A DNA stretch of 64,000 nucleotides from UBA1181 sp045226255. Its GTDB lineage: Bacteria > Bacteroidota > Bacteroidia > Bacteroidales > Paludibacteraceae. The translations under genes were made by a program, and so were the position numbers. Of the stretch, positions 36,032-45,558 are shown in pieces (position 1 is the stretch's first letter; the number at the start of each line of letters is the position of its first letter). The DNA lies in assembly GCA_045226255.1 (NCBI GenBank), contig JBGVCG010000016.1, positions 248,001-312,000 on the forward strand. The letters run 5' to 3'. A model generated the notes under the pieces. The model worked only from the letters and a program-made list of their open reading frames with translations. It was not told the origin of the DNA and searched no databases.

Positions 36032-36958
36032 TGGAACGAAGGTGAAGATCTTGTATTAAAGTCGAAGAAAATACCCCACCCGGAGTTATGGATCTATACA
36101 TTTTTATGGTCCTTGTTATGTTTGTTTGTTGTTTATAATACCGATCTAACCTCCAACAAGTGGTGGCTGGGGGCACTCGTTTTATTGGGGATACTCGCCA
36201 TACTTATATATTTGATTGTGGATGACATCATAGATAGCGCGAAGCGGCACGACATCATCATCTCAGGGAATGGTATTCAAACAGGGATGTATGACGTACG
36301 ACTCTGGAACACAATCGACTATGCATATATCGTTTACGTGAAAAAAGCGGGGAATCACCTTTCCATCGAACAGAACATAAACGGGGAAAAAAGCAATGCG
36401 CAGTTCGATTTGCGCTGTTACAAGTACAAAAAGGAGGATCTTGAGAAGGCGATCGCATTCTGGAGCAAGAGACCGATAAGCAAGTTGTCGGACAAGCACC
36501 GTGACGAGTTCATCGCAGAGCGGAACATGACGGGGGAGGAGCGGCAAAGCTTCTACGAGATGTGCCTAAAGAGTATTCCGATTCTCGAAAAAGGATGTAA
36601 CTTGAAATCACGTCTGTATCTAACTGCCCTTATCACATTCTTCACCGTCCACCTCATTTTATTTATCATATTCATAGATTTATCCGATGATCGTCAGTTT
36701 GCCATTGCCGCATTTACAGCCCTTCTTATCCTGATCATCGCAGGATTTATACGCTATTTCATAGAGGACGTTGTACGCAGGAATCCGATAATTGAACAAC
36801 TCACCGATTCCGAATACAACGACATCTGTACTATTGTGAGCAGGAGTTCCAGTTTTACGATAAAAAGGGGTAATGGTGGCATCGGTTTTTGGATATTCTT
36901 CCTCTGTGCCACTGTGGCAGCCTTCATTTCCTTGTATTTTGCCATTTATCTACCCTGA
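36029..36958 (+). CDS. Membrane protein paralog 2, unknown
   Basis: 309 aa starting at ATG 36029, which is aligned with the starts of its paralogs and preceded by TAGGAGG; an in-frame extension to 35840 only reads through the bcp relic. Same layout: MWNEGEDL start, two N-terminal membrane segments, HDIIISGNGIQT, FWSKRPIS, RDEFIAERNMT, then membrane segments in the C-terminal third. It is closer to paralog 3 (shared KKIPHPEL) than to paralog 1. Confidence 0.75.
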   Translation: MWNEGEDLVLKSKKIPHPELWIYTFLWSLLCLFVVYNTDLTSNKWWLGALVLLGILAILIYLIVDDIIDSAKRHDIIISGNGIQTGMYDVRLWNTIDYAYIVYVKKAGNHLSIEQNINGEKSNAQFDLRCYKYKKEDLEKAIAFWSKRPISKLSDKHRDEFIAERNMTGEERQSFYEMCLKSIPILEKGCNLKSRLYLTALITFFTVHLILFIIFIDLSDDRQFAIAAFTALLILIIAGFIRYFIEDVVRRNPIIEQLTDSEYNDICTIVSRSSSFTIKRGNGGIGFWIFFLCATVAAFISLYFAIYLP

Positions 36959-36985
36959 GGTCGAATGAATATGGAAAGAAAAGGT

Positions 36986-36993
36986 TAACTTTG
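36986..36993 (+). promoter_or_regulatory. -7 promoter box of paralog 3
   Basis: TAACTTTG, matching TAnnTTTG, 52 bp before the ATG at 37045. The upstream paralogs lack such a box of their own. Confidence 0.45.
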
Positions 36994-37044
36994 CGCAGAA
37001 ATTTAGTCCAATGTGTTATGTGAAAAATTCAGTTGGAGAAAAAC

Positions 37045-37956
37045 ATGTGGAGCGAAGGTGAAGATCTAATAATGCGGCCGAAGAAAATACCCCACCCGGA
37101 GCTTTTGGTCGTTACTGTCATTCAATTGATTATCAGTTTCTTTTTGTGCGTTACGTGTGTGCAGGAAGAAAGGTTTAAGTTCATGGTTCTCTCTGGAGCG
37201 TTCACTTTGCCATTCCTTATCGCTACAGTCTATTTTTTCCTGAACAGCGCGAAGTTGCACCCCATCATCATCTCCGGGAATGGTATACAAATAGACACAT
37301 ACAATATATTGGTCTGGAAATTCATAGACTACGCATATGTCTATCACAAGAAGAAACAAACTTATTTCCGCATCGAATACACTCAAAACGGTGAGAAAGA
37401 AGTAGAGGATATCGACATAGTAAAATACGCGTACACGAAGGAGGATATCCACAATGCGGTTAATTTCTGGAGCGGCAGACTGATTGGGGCCCAATGGAAC
37501 AAATACCGCGACGAACTGATTGCGGAAAGAGGATTGACGGATGACGCGAAAGTGGAGTTCATGAAAGAGTGCGAACGGTATGTCCCTCTTTTCTACAAGG
37601 AGAGGGATACTATGTTATGGGTGTTCGTATGTCTATTCGTCGCTATAGTTACATGTGTGGGCTTCCTCGGGGGAGCGAATTCCCATTCCCTTTCTTATTA
37701 CAAGGGATTATCCCTCCTGGTCTTCGGGTTTTCTCTTTGCCTGGTCGTATTACTCGTCATCGGTCCATACATGACGAACCGTTTCCGCAAGAATTCTTTG
37801 CTTGGTCCGCTGTCGAAGGAGACATTTAAAGAGATTTATAAGATTGCGCACGATGGGGATGAATATGTCAACGAGGAGAAAGATGTACGTATATATGCGA
37901 TCATATCCATAGTGATGGCCGTTGTCAGTTTCTTCTGCTATTTGCTGTTGCCGTAG
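37045..37956 (+). CDS. Membrane protein paralog 3, unknown
   Basis: 303 aa from ATG 37045, chosen because MWSEGEDL aligns with the paralog starts; a start 12 bp earlier is possible. Two N-terminal membrane segments (~20-38, ~48-64), HPIIISGNGIQI, FWSGRLIG, RDELIAERGLT, then three C-terminal membrane segments. It ends 24 bp before a strong terminator. Confidence 0.75.
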   Translation: MWSEGEDLIMRPKKIPHPELLVVTVIQLIISFFLCVTCVQEERFKFMVLSGAFTLPFLIATVYFFLNSAKLHPIIISGNGIQIDTYNILVWKFIDYAYVYHKKKQTYFRIEYTQNGEKEVEDIDIVKYAYTKEDIHNAVNFWSGRLIGAQWNKYRDELIAERGLTDDAKVEFMKECERYVPLFYKERDTMLWVFVCLFVAIVTCVGFLGGANSHSLSYYKGLSLLVFGFSLCLVVLLVIGPYMTNRFRKNSLLGPLSKETFKEIYKIAHDGDEYVNEEKDVRIYAIISIVMAVVSFFCYLLLP

Positions 37957-37980
37957 GTAAGTGGTTTATAAGATATAGGA

Positions 37981-38016
37981 AACGCCTGCATCCGATGTGA
38001 GATGCAGGCGTTTTGT
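37981..38016 (+). terminator. Terminator after the membrane-protein trio
   Basis: A perfect 12-bp stem, AACGCCTGCATC (37981-37992) with GATGCAGGCGTT (38001-38012), followed by T-rich sequence. Confidence 0.9.
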
Positions 38017-38384
38017 TTGGGGGCATTAAGCACGACAGAATATTTCCCACAACTTGTCGGTTGTTTATTTATCAAAATGTCACCTCAAAATATATTTTCA
38101 GTACAAAAAGTTACAAAAAACCATAAAACAAGATGCATATTGAGCCTATTTTACGTTAAACACAGAAATAATCCAACAAAACTCGCCATATTACTACTTA
38201 CAATCAAACATAAAACAATATACATTCTCTTTCAATCAGTAATAAAAACCATATACAAAACTTACAATCTATTATTTTTCAAACAAAAACTATCACAAAC
38301 AATCCAAAAAGTGTGCTATTGATATCAAAATGTTATATATTTGCATTGTTTTAATAACAAAAAGACAGATAAAGAAGAAAACAA
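38017..38384. other. AT-rich gap with a dapF promoter box
   Basis: No gene is seen. TATATTTG at 38336-38343 matches the -7 consensus and lies 42 bp before dapF. The rest is AT-rich without clear repeats. Confidence 0.5.
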
Positions 38385-39236
38385 ATGGACACATTGACAG
38401 AATACATAGAATTCACGAAGATGCAGGGAGCCGGAAACGACTACATCTATGTCAATACAATGGAGTATCCAATTGGAAATCCAGAGGAACTGTCCATCAA
38501 ATGGAGCCGCGCACACTTTGGTATTGGTTCGGACGGCCTTGTCCTGATCGGACGCTCCGATGTGGCGGACTTTAGCATGAGAATCTTCAACGCGGACGGG
38601 TCTGAAGCGAAAATGTGCGGAAACGCTTCCCGCTGCGTCGGTAAATATGTATACGAGAAGGGCCTGACCCGCAAGACGGAGGTCACGCTGGAGACTCTCT
38701 CAGGCATCAAATACTTATCGTTGCACGTGAAGGACGGAAAGGTGCCATTCGTCACCGTCAACATGGGTAAGCCTATCCTTTCCAACAAAGCACAGGTGGA
38801 TTCGCCGGACGGATCTCTCTTCGACGCACCGATAGAGGTGGAGGGGAAACAGTTCAGGGGGACGTTCGTCTCAATGGGTAATCCGCACTTCGTAATCTTC
38901 GTCTCCAGCCTAGACGATGTGGACCTCCCAACCGTCGGTCCGCTGATCGAACACCATCCCCTCTTCCCTGAACGGGTGAACGTGGAGTTCGTCGAGACGA
39001 AGGAGGACGGCAGCCTGCGCATGAGGGTGTGGGAAAGAGGATCCGGCATCACCATGGCCTGCGGCACCGGCGCCTGCGCTACCCTGACCGCCGCGGTGCT
39101 CAACAGGAAAAGCGTCCGCAAGAACATCGTGCGCATGGATGGCGGCGACCTCACCATCGAGTGGAACGAGAAGGACGAGCATATTTACATGACGGGAGAG
39201 GCCGTCAAGACATTTGAAGGAAAAATAGAAATATAA
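38385..39236 (+). CDS. dapF: Diaminopimelate epimerase
   Basis: Converts LL- to meso-diaminopimelate for lysine and peptidoglycan. 283 aa. The two catalytic cysteines are in GNASRCVGKY and ACGTGACATL. TKMQGAGNDYIYV is the family start. dapL follows after 33 bp, so epimerase and aminotransferase of the same pathway are paired. Confidence 0.96.
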   Translation: MDTLTEYIEFTKMQGAGNDYIYVNTMEYPIGNPEELSIKWSRAHFGIGSDGLVLIGRSDVADFSMRIFNADGSEAKMCGNASRCVGKYVYEKGLTRKTEVTLETLSGIKYLSLHVKDGKVPFVTVNMGKPILSNKAQVDSPDGSLFDAPIEVEGKQFRGTFVSMGNPHFVIFVSSLDDVDLPTVGPLIEHHPLFPERVNVEFVETKEDGSLRMRVWERGSGITMACGTGACATLTAAVLNRKSVRKNIVRMDGGDLTIEWNEKDEHIYMTGEAVKTFEGKIEI

Positions 39237-39269
39237 ATACAAATAAAACATACAGAGAGGATTAGAGAT

Positions 39270-40493
39270 ATGGCTTTAGCGAACGAACATTTCATGAAGT
39301 TGCCGGACAATTATTTGTTTACGGATATCGCAAAGAAAGTGAACACGTTCAAGGTGGTGCATCCGAAGGCGGAGATCATCCGTCTGGGCATCGGGGATGT
39401 CACCCGGCCATTGCCTAAGGCGTCATTGGAAGCCATGCACAAGGCGGTGGACGAAATGGGGGATGCGAGCACATTCAGAGGATACGGACCGGAGCACGGT
39501 TATGACTTCCTCATCAACGCCATCATCAAAAACGATTACGAGCCAAGGGGCGTGAAGCTGGATGCGGACGAGGTCTTCATCAGCGACGGTAGCAAAAGCG
39601 ACACGGGCAACATCGGAGATATTCTTCGCCATGACAACAGCATCGGAGTGACCGACCCGATCTACCCTGTCTACATCGACTCCAACGTCATGTGCGGACG
39701 GGCGGGCGTACTCGAGGACGGCAAATGGAGCAACGTGACCTACTTGCCGACCAACATGGAGAACAACTTCGTGCCGCAGATCCCGAACCACAGGGTGGAC
39801 ATCATCTACTTATGCTACCCTAACAACCCGACGGGAACGGTCCTCTCCGCCGAGGAATTGAAGAAATGGGTCAACTATGCGATAAAGAACGACGCCATCA
39901 TCATGTACGACGCAGCCTACGAGGCATATATCCAGAACCCGGACATCCCCCACTCCATCTATGAGATACGGGGTGCGAAGAAGGTGGCGATCGAGTTCCG
40001 CAGCTTCTCCAAAACGGCTGGTTTCACCGGCGTGAGATGCGGATACACGGTGGTTCCGAAAGAGTTGACCGCCTCCACGCTCTCAGGCGAGCGCATCGCA
40101 CTGAACAGGCTCTGGAACAGAAGGCAGTGCACCAAGTTCAACGGAACCTCCTACATCACGCAGCGTGGCGCGGAAGCCATCTACAGCCCGGAGGGAAAGA
40201 GCCAGGTGCGGGAGACCATCAACTACTACATGACCAACGCCAAGATCATGAAAGATGGACTCACATCGCTCGGTTACCAAGTGTTCGGTGGAGAGAACGC
40301 GCCATACCTTTGGGTGAAGACACCGAACGGAACCACCTCCTGGAAGTTCTTCGAGCAGATGCTCTACGAGGCGAACATCGTCGGCACACCAGGCGTCGGA
40401 TTCGGTCCGAGCGGCGAAGGCTACATCAGGCTGACCGCCTTCGGGGAGAGAGAGAACTGCGAAGAGGCCATGCGTAGATTCAGGAAATTGTAA
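39270..40493 (+). CDS. dapL: LL-diaminopimelate aminotransferase
   Basis: A PLP enzyme that makes LL-diaminopimelate directly from tetrahydrodipicolinate, bypassing the succinylase route. 407 aa. The PLP lysine is in SFSKTAGFTGVRCG; NYLFTDIAKK, YPNNPTG and the WNRRQCTKFNG region are typical of DapL rather than of other class I aminotransferases. It lies between dapF and glnN. Confidence 0.95.
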   Translation: MALANEHFMKLPDNYLFTDIAKKVNTFKVVHPKAEIIRLGIGDVTRPLPKASLEAMHKAVDEMGDASTFRGYGPEHGYDFLINAIIKNDYEPRGVKLDADEVFISDGSKSDTGNIGDILRHDNSIGVTDPIYPVYIDSNVMCGRAGVLEDGKWSNVTYLPTNMENNFVPQIPNHRVDIIYLCYPNNPTGTVLSAEELKKWVNYAIKNDAIIMYDAAYEAYIQNPDIPHSIYEIRGAKKVAIEFRSFSKTAGFTGVRCGYTVVPKELTASTLSGERIALNRLWNRRQCTKFNGTSYITQRGAEAIYSPEGKSQVRETINYYMTNAKIMKDGLTSLGYQVFGGENAPYLWVKTPNGTTSWKFFEQMLYEANIVGTPGVGFGPSGEGYIRLTAFGERENCEEAMRRFRKL

Positions 40494-40533
40494 CAGAAAT
40501 GAATAACAAATCATCAATAAAAATTTGTACACT

Positions 40534-42723
40534 ATGTCAAGCTTAAGATTCAAAGTAGTAGGCGAAGCCTTCAGGAAGAAAGCCTTGGAGGTTGAGACAC
40601 CGGCCGAGAGACCGTCCGTCTATTTCGCAAAGTATGTCTTCAACAAGCAGAAGATGTTCAAATATCTCCCTGCTAAAGTGTATGCCAAGATGTGTGACGT
40701 GATCGACAACGGCGCACCGCTTGACCGTTCCGTGGCGGACGAAGTGGCTGCCGGCATGAAGAAATGGGCCATGGACCTAGGCGTAACACACTACACGCAC
40801 TGGTTCCAGCCATTGACCGAAGGTACTGCGGAGAAGCATGACGGATTCGTGGAGCATGACGGCAAGGGCGGTATGATGGAAGAGTTCGAAGGCAAGCTCC
40901 TCGTTCAGCAAGAGCCAGACGCCTCTTCATTCCCTAACGGTGGTATCCGTTCCACTTTCGAGGCCAGAGGATATTCCGCATGGGACCCAGCCTCTCCAGT
41001 CTTCGTGGTTGGCGACACCCTGATGATCCCTACCGTGTTCATCTCCTACACCGGTGAGGCGCTCGACTACAAAGCACCTTTGAAGAAGGCCCTCCGCGCC
41101 GTAGACAAAGCGACGACAGCCGTTGTGAAATACTTCAACCCAGAGGTGAAGAAAGTACAGGCGAACCTCGGTTGGGAGCAGGAGTACTTCCTCGTGGACG
41201 AAGGTTTGTATTCCGCACGTCCAGACTTGCTGATGACGGGAAGAACCCTCTTGGGTAGGGAGTCTGCCAAGAACCAGCAGATGGAAGACCACTACTTCGG
41301 CGCCATTCCTTCCAGGGTAGCAGCCTTCATGAGAGACTTGGAGATCCAGGCATTGGAATTGGGTATCCCTTGCAAGACCCGCCACAACGAGGTAGCACCG
41401 AACCAGTTCGAGTTGGCCCCAATCTTCGAGGAGTGTAACTTGGCGGTAGACCACAACATGCTCATCATGTCATTGATGAGGAAAGTGGCCCGCAAGCACG
41501 GATTCCGCGTGTTGCTGCACGAAAAACCATTCGCAGGCATCAACGGATCAGGTAAGCATAACAACTGGTCTTTGTCCACCGACACTGGCATCGTATTGCA
41601 CGCGCCAGGCAAGGATTCAGAGAGCACGTTGCGTTTCATCACCATCGTCGTGGAGACCTTGATGGGTGTATATCGCCACAACGGATTGTTGAAGGCCTCC
41701 ATCATGAGCGCCACCAACGCACACCGTTTGGGTGCGAACGAGGCACCGCCGGCAATCATCTCTTCCTTCCTCGGCAAGCAGTTGACCGACGCTTTGAACC
41801 AGATCGAGACATCAAAGAACGACCAACTGATCACACTCGCAGGCAAGAAGGGCTTGAAGCTGGATGTTCCATCCATCCCTGAGTTGCTGATCGATAACAC
41901 AGACCGTAACCGTACTTCTCCGTTCGCCTTCACGGGTAACCGTTTCGAGTTCCGTGCGGTAGGTTCAGAGGCAAACTGCGCATCCGCCATGATCGCCCTC
42001 AACACGGCCGTAGCCGAGGCGATGGCAAGCTTCAAGGAGCGTGTGGACGCATTGATCGCCAACGGAACACCTAAGTTCGCCGCCATCTTGGAGGTGGTTA
42101 GAGAGGACATCAAGACCTGCAAGCCTATCCGCTTCGACGGAAACGGATACTCCGACGAGTGGGTGGCTGAAGCCGAGAAGAGAGGCTTGGACGTGGAGAA
42201 GAGCTGTCCTGTCATCTTCGACCGCTACTTGGATAAGGCGTCCATCAACATGTTCGAGAAGATGAACGTCATGAACGCCAAGGAGTTGAAGGCCCGCAAC
42301 GAAATCAAGTGGGATACCTACACGAAGAAGATACAGATCGAATCACGCATCTTAGGCGATTTGGCGCTCAACCAAATCCTCCCTGTAGCCACGAAGTACC
42401 AGAGCTCATTGGTAGACAACGTGATGAAGGTTGCCTCTGTCTTCCCTGCCGAGAAGGCGAAGAAGTTGAACGCCTACAACTTGTCGCTCATCGAGCAGAT
42501 CGCCGACCACACCGCCAGCATCAACGAGAAGGTGGAGAAGATGATCGACGAGCGTAAGAAAGCGAACAAGATCGATAGCGAAAGGGAAAGAGCCATCGCT
42601 TACCACGACCATGTGGCACCGATGATCGAGGAAGTCCGCCGTCACATCGATAAGTTGGAGTTGATTGTGGACGACCAGATGTGGATCTTGCCTAAGTATA
42701 GAGAATTGTTGTTCTTGAGATAA
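40534..42723 (+). CDS. glnN: Glutamine synthetase, type III
   Basis: Makes glutamine from glutamate and ammonia. At 729 aa it has the size of the large type III enzymes common in Bacteroidetes. I start at ATG 40534 (SSLRFKVVGEAF); an upstream TTG at 40525 is in frame but unlikely. Type III motifs FAGINGSGKHNNWS, GANEAPPAIISSF and FEFRAVGSEANCA are visible. It is 40 bp after dapL and joins the nitrogen theme of gltBD and asnB later in the window. Confidence 0.96.
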   Translation: MSSLRFKVVGEAFRKKALEVETPAERPSVYFAKYVFNKQKMFKYLPAKVYAKMCDVIDNGAPLDRSVADEVAAGMKKWAMDLGVTHYTHWFQPLTEGTAEKHDGFVEHDGKGGMMEEFEGKLLVQQEPDASSFPNGGIRSTFEARGYSAWDPASPVFVVGDTLMIPTVFISYTGEALDYKAPLKKALRAVDKATTAVVKYFNPEVKKVQANLGWEQEYFLVDEGLYSARPDLLMTGRTLLGRESAKNQQMEDHYFGAIPSRVAAFMRDLEIQALELGIPCKTRHNEVAPNQFELAPIFEECNLAVDHNMLIMSLMRKVARKHGFRVLLHEKPFAGINGSGKHNNWSLSTDTGIVLHAPGKDSESTLRFITIVVETLMGVYRHNGLLKASIMSATNAHRLGANEAPPAIISSFLGKQLTDALNQIETSKNDQLITLAGKKGLKLDVPSIPELLIDNTDRNRTSPFAFTGNRFEFRAVGSEANCASAMIALNTAVAEAMASFKERVDALIANGTPKFAAILEVVREDIKTCKPIRFDGNGYSDEWVAEAEKRGLDVEKSCPVIFDRYLDKASINMFEKMNVMNAKELKARNEIKWDTYTKKIQIESRILGDLALNQILPVATKYQSSLVDNVMKVASVFPAEKAKKLNAYNLSLIEQIADHTASINEKVEKMIDERKKANKIDSERERAIAYHDHVAPMIEEVRRHIDKLELIVDDQMWILPKYRELLFLR

Positions 42724-42784
42724 GTTCTGACATAATAAATTCTGTGCATCCATGGGCGTAATGCCCTATAACATTCGTCAGTGT

Positions 42785-42817
42785 AGAGGGAAGGACCGTG
42801 ATGGTTACCTTCCCTCT
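42785..42817 (+). terminator. Hairpin after glnN
   Basis: AGAGGGAAGG (42785-42794) pairs with CCTTCCCTCT (42808-42817). No long T-run follows, so termination is probable but not certain. Confidence 0.55.
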
Positions 42818-42945
42818 CCCTTTATGGGAGGGGCATAGACCCTCCAATCTGCAGATATGGTAATAAACCAAACAGAGAACCATAACTTCCGAAATAAGGG
42901 TAATTCTTCCCGAAATAAATGTTTCCGCAAGAAGAATGTGTATCG

Positions 42946-42953
42946 TATTTTTG
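42946..42953 (+). promoter_or_regulatory. -7 promoter box of the decarboxylase/cupin gene
   Basis: TATTTTTG, matching TAnnTTTG, 29 bp before the ATG at 42983. Confidence 0.5.
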
Positions 42954-42982
42954 CATAGTGACAAATATTTAAATGTAATTTT

Positions 42983-44113
42983 ATGAATATAAAACAAATT
43001 ATTCCACTCGCAATGCTTGCCGTGCTGTCGGCTTGCGGAAACAGCAAACAATCAGAATCTAAAGATATGAACACATTGACATTCAATGAGAAACAGGCGG
43101 CGTGTATGTCGGCCATCGCCTGCAATGAGGCACAGGGTGACCTTGTGTCGCTCGAATCGGCCATCCATAATGGTCTGGAAGCCGATTTGACGGTAAGTCA
43201 GATTAAAGAAGCGCTTTCGCAACTCTATGCCTACACGGGCTTTCCGCGCTCGCTCAATGCGTTGGGCGTGCTGCAGCGTGTGGTGGGCGACAGACAAGCG
43301 AAGGGCGTGAAAGTGCTGGCGGGCAGCGAGGCATCGGCTCTGCCAAAGGATTACGACGCACTGAAACAGGGCACCGAGGTGCAGACCCAACTGTCGGGAC
43401 AGCCGTTCAACTACGATTTCTGCCCTACCGAGGATTATTACCTGAAGGCGCATCTGTTCGGCGACATTTTTGCCCGCGACGTGCTCACCCACGCCGACCG
43501 CGAGTTGGTTACGGTGAGTGCCCTTGCTGGACTGGAAGGCGTTGAGCCACAACTGAATGCGCACGTTCGTGGGGCACGCAATATGGGTGTTACCGACGAA
43601 CAACTGCAACAGATTCCTGTGGCGTTGGCGGCGAATGGTTGCAAGGCGGCCGCGTCGAGGGTGCTGAAGGCCGTGAACGCATTATTGGGCGTTGAGGACA
43701 ACAGCCGCAGCGAGTACGACCAAGTTGACCTGAAATCGTATTGGCGTCGTGGCAACCCGAACGACGCTTACGCACAATACTTCACGGGACGTAGCTACGT
43801 GTCGCCTTACGGTGAAAGCGTTGTGAATGTGACCTTTGAGCCTGGTTGCCGCAACAACTGGCACGTGCATCACGGGGCCGTTCAGGTGCTGATATGCGTC
43901 TATGGTCACGGCTGGTATCAGGAATGGGGCAAGCCCGCAGTGGAACTCAAGGAAGGCGTAGTGATTGAAGTGCCCGAAGGCGTGAAACATTGGCACGGCG
44001 CCGCTAAAGGCTCGTGGCTGCAGCATCTGACATACCACAAAAACCTGCAACCCAACCCGACCAACGAGTGGTTGGAAGCGGTGAGTGAAGAAGAGTATAA
44101 CAAACTGAAATAA
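42983..44113 (+). CDS. Lipoprotein: carboxymuconolactone decarboxylase-like domains plus cupin
   Basis: 376 aa. A lipoprotein signal (LAVLSAC, Cys at residue 19) suggests envelope location. Residues ~30-105 and ~150-240 are carboxymuconolactone decarboxylase/AhpD-like helical domains (SQLYAYTGFPRSLNALG; LVTVSALAGLEGVEPQLNAH). A cupin domain follows (~265-350) with the metal-binding His pattern NWHVHHGAVQ and GVKHWHGA. The natural substrate is unknown. It is paired with the flavodoxin gene 8 bp downstream, hinting at a redox role. Confidence 0.82.
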   Translation: MNIKQIIPLAMLAVLSACGNSKQSESKDMNTLTFNEKQAACMSAIACNEAQGDLVSLESAIHNGLEADLTVSQIKEALSQLYAYTGFPRSLNALGVLQRVVGDRQAKGVKVLAGSEASALPKDYDALKQGTEVQTQLSGQPFNYDFCPTEDYYLKAHLFGDIFARDVLTHADRELVTVSALAGLEGVEPQLNAHVRGARNMGVTDEQLQQIPVALAANGCKAAASRVLKAVNALLGVEDNSRSEYDQVDLKSYWRRGNPNDAYAQYFTGRSYVSPYGESVVNVTFEPGCRNNWHVHHGAVQVLICVYGHGWYQEWGKPAVELKEGVVIEVPEGVKHWHGAAKGSWLQHLTYHKNLQPNPTNEWLEAVSEEEYNKLK

Positions 44114-44121
44114 AACAAATT

Positions 44122-44709
44122 ATGAAAATCAAATTATTACTGACGGCCTTGCTGATAAGTACATTTTGCAATGGTCAAACAACTAAAAATCAAAACAATA
44201 TGAGCAAATCAATCGTCATTTTCTTTTCCCACGCGGGCGACAACTACTCGGTGGGTAACATCAAGGTTGGCAACACGAAGATTGTGGCCGACTATATAAG
44301 CGAAATCGCTGGCGCAGAGCAGTTTGAAATCGTCACGCACAAGTACGACGGAATGGCTTACACACCGCTCACCCGTTTGGCTCAAGAGGAAGCCAACAAA
44401 GGGGAACTTCCTCCATACGAAGGCAAGGCACCAGACCTGAGCGGCTACGACACAGTGTTCATCGGCGGGCCCGTTTGGTGGGATACTTATCCGCAGATAA
44501 TGTTCACGCTGTTCAAAGACATCAACCTCGACGGCAAAACCGTCTATCCGTTCACCACACACGAAGGCAGCGGCCTAGCAAGTTGCGTGAGCGACGTAAA
44601 GAAAGCTTTTCCCAAAGCCAACGTGAAAAACGGCTTCTCAATTTACGGACACGAAGTCCGCACCGAAAAAGCGAAGGTTGAAAAATGGCTGAAATCGATT
44701 GGGTATTAA
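44122..44709 (+). CDS. Flavodoxin-like protein with N-terminal signal
   Basis: 195 aa. The flavodoxin domain starts at SKSIVIFFSHAGDNYSVG (FMN loop) and includes FIGGPVWWDTYP and FTTHEGSG. Before it lies a signal-like segment with a lipobox-like LISTFC, so the protein may be exported; an internal ATG at about residue 27 would instead give a cytosolic flavodoxin. The gene follows the lipoprotein gene by 8 bp. Confidence 0.82.
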   Translation: MKIKLLLTALLISTFCNGQTTKNQNNMSKSIVIFFSHAGDNYSVGNIKVGNTKIVADYISEIAGAEQFEIVTHKYDGMAYTPLTRLAQEEANKGELPPYEGKAPDLSGYDTVFIGGPVWWDTYPQIMFTLFKDINLDGKTVYPFTTHEGSGLASCVSDVKKAFPKANVKNGFSIYGHEVRTEKAKVEKWLKSIGY

Positions 44710-44766
44710 TGGATTATGCTGCTGAAAAGATTGTTGAGAGAGTGAAGATTTTGTTGGGATAATAGA

Positions 44767-45558
44767 TCAACGTGCGGTGGCACATTTCGTTCGGATGATT
44801 GCGATACTTAACTCATAGAGCAGATAAATAGGGAGTGTCACCAGCAGGAGCGTGAAAGGATCACCGGTTGGGGTGATGACCGCCGCAAGAATAAGCAAAA
44901 CCGTAAAGACATGCTTTCTATACTTCCGCATTTGGTCCGCATCCAGCACCCCCATCTTGGCGAGCAACCATGTGAGAACAGGTATCTCGAACGTCAAACC
45001 CATTAGCAATGAAAGGGTTATAAAAAGGGACATGTAGGAGGAGAGGCTGATTTGATTGACCACAAAATCCACCACCTGGTATTCATACAGGAACCGAAAG
45101 GACATCGGGAAGATTAGGAAGTAACAGACGCAGATGCCTGCCGTAAAGAGCAGGACTGAAGCGAAAGTCAGCGTCACGCCATACCGTCTCTCCTTTTCGT
45201 ACAAGGCGGGGGCGATGAAGCCATACAACCAATAGAGGATAAAAGGGAAGGCAAAGATCACTCCGAACCACAGCGACACCTGCAGATGCGTCATGAACTG
45301 CGCGGTCAGTTCCGTGTTCAGGAAAGAGACCTGCACCTCCTCGGGGCAAAGCCTCCCCCACCCTGTCAGGTCAGCCAAGCGGCACAGACCACGATAAAGC
45401 ACGAAGTCACGACTCGTCGGTGCAAACAGGAGCCGGAAAATACAGTCCTTCAAGCAAAAAGCGGCAACCGCCCCGACCAACCAAGCGCCAAGCGATTTGA
45501 GCAAGACAGAGCGCAACACATCCAGGTGATCCCAGAAAGAGACGTTTTGCCCAGACAT
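44767..45558 (-). CDS. tatC: Sec-independent protein translocase TatC
   Basis: The multi-spanning receptor of the twin-arginine export system. 263 aa with six hydrophobic segments; SFWDHLDVLRSVL at the N-terminus and FPFILYWLYGFIAPALYEKER are TatC signatures. Its ATG shares one base with the tatA stop (TAATG), implying translational coupling. Confidence 0.95.
   Translation of the reverse strand: MSGQNVSFWDHLDVLRSVLLKSLGAWLVGAVAAFCLKDCIFRLLFAPTSRDFVLYRGLCRLADLTGWGRLCPEEVQVSFLNTELTAQFMTHLQVSLWFGVIFAFPFILYWLYGFIAPALYEKERRYGVTLTFASVLLFTAGICVCYFLIFPMSFRFLYEYQVVDFVVNQISLSSYMSLFITLSLLMGLTFEIPVLTWLLAKMGVLDADQMRKYRKHVFTVLLILAAVITPTGDPFTLLLVTLPIYLLYELSIAIIRTKCATAR

Noticed and set aside
44709..44762. 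17-codon frame after the flavodoxin gene
   Set aside because: Too short and without context; could be a gene-tail relic but cannot be supported.
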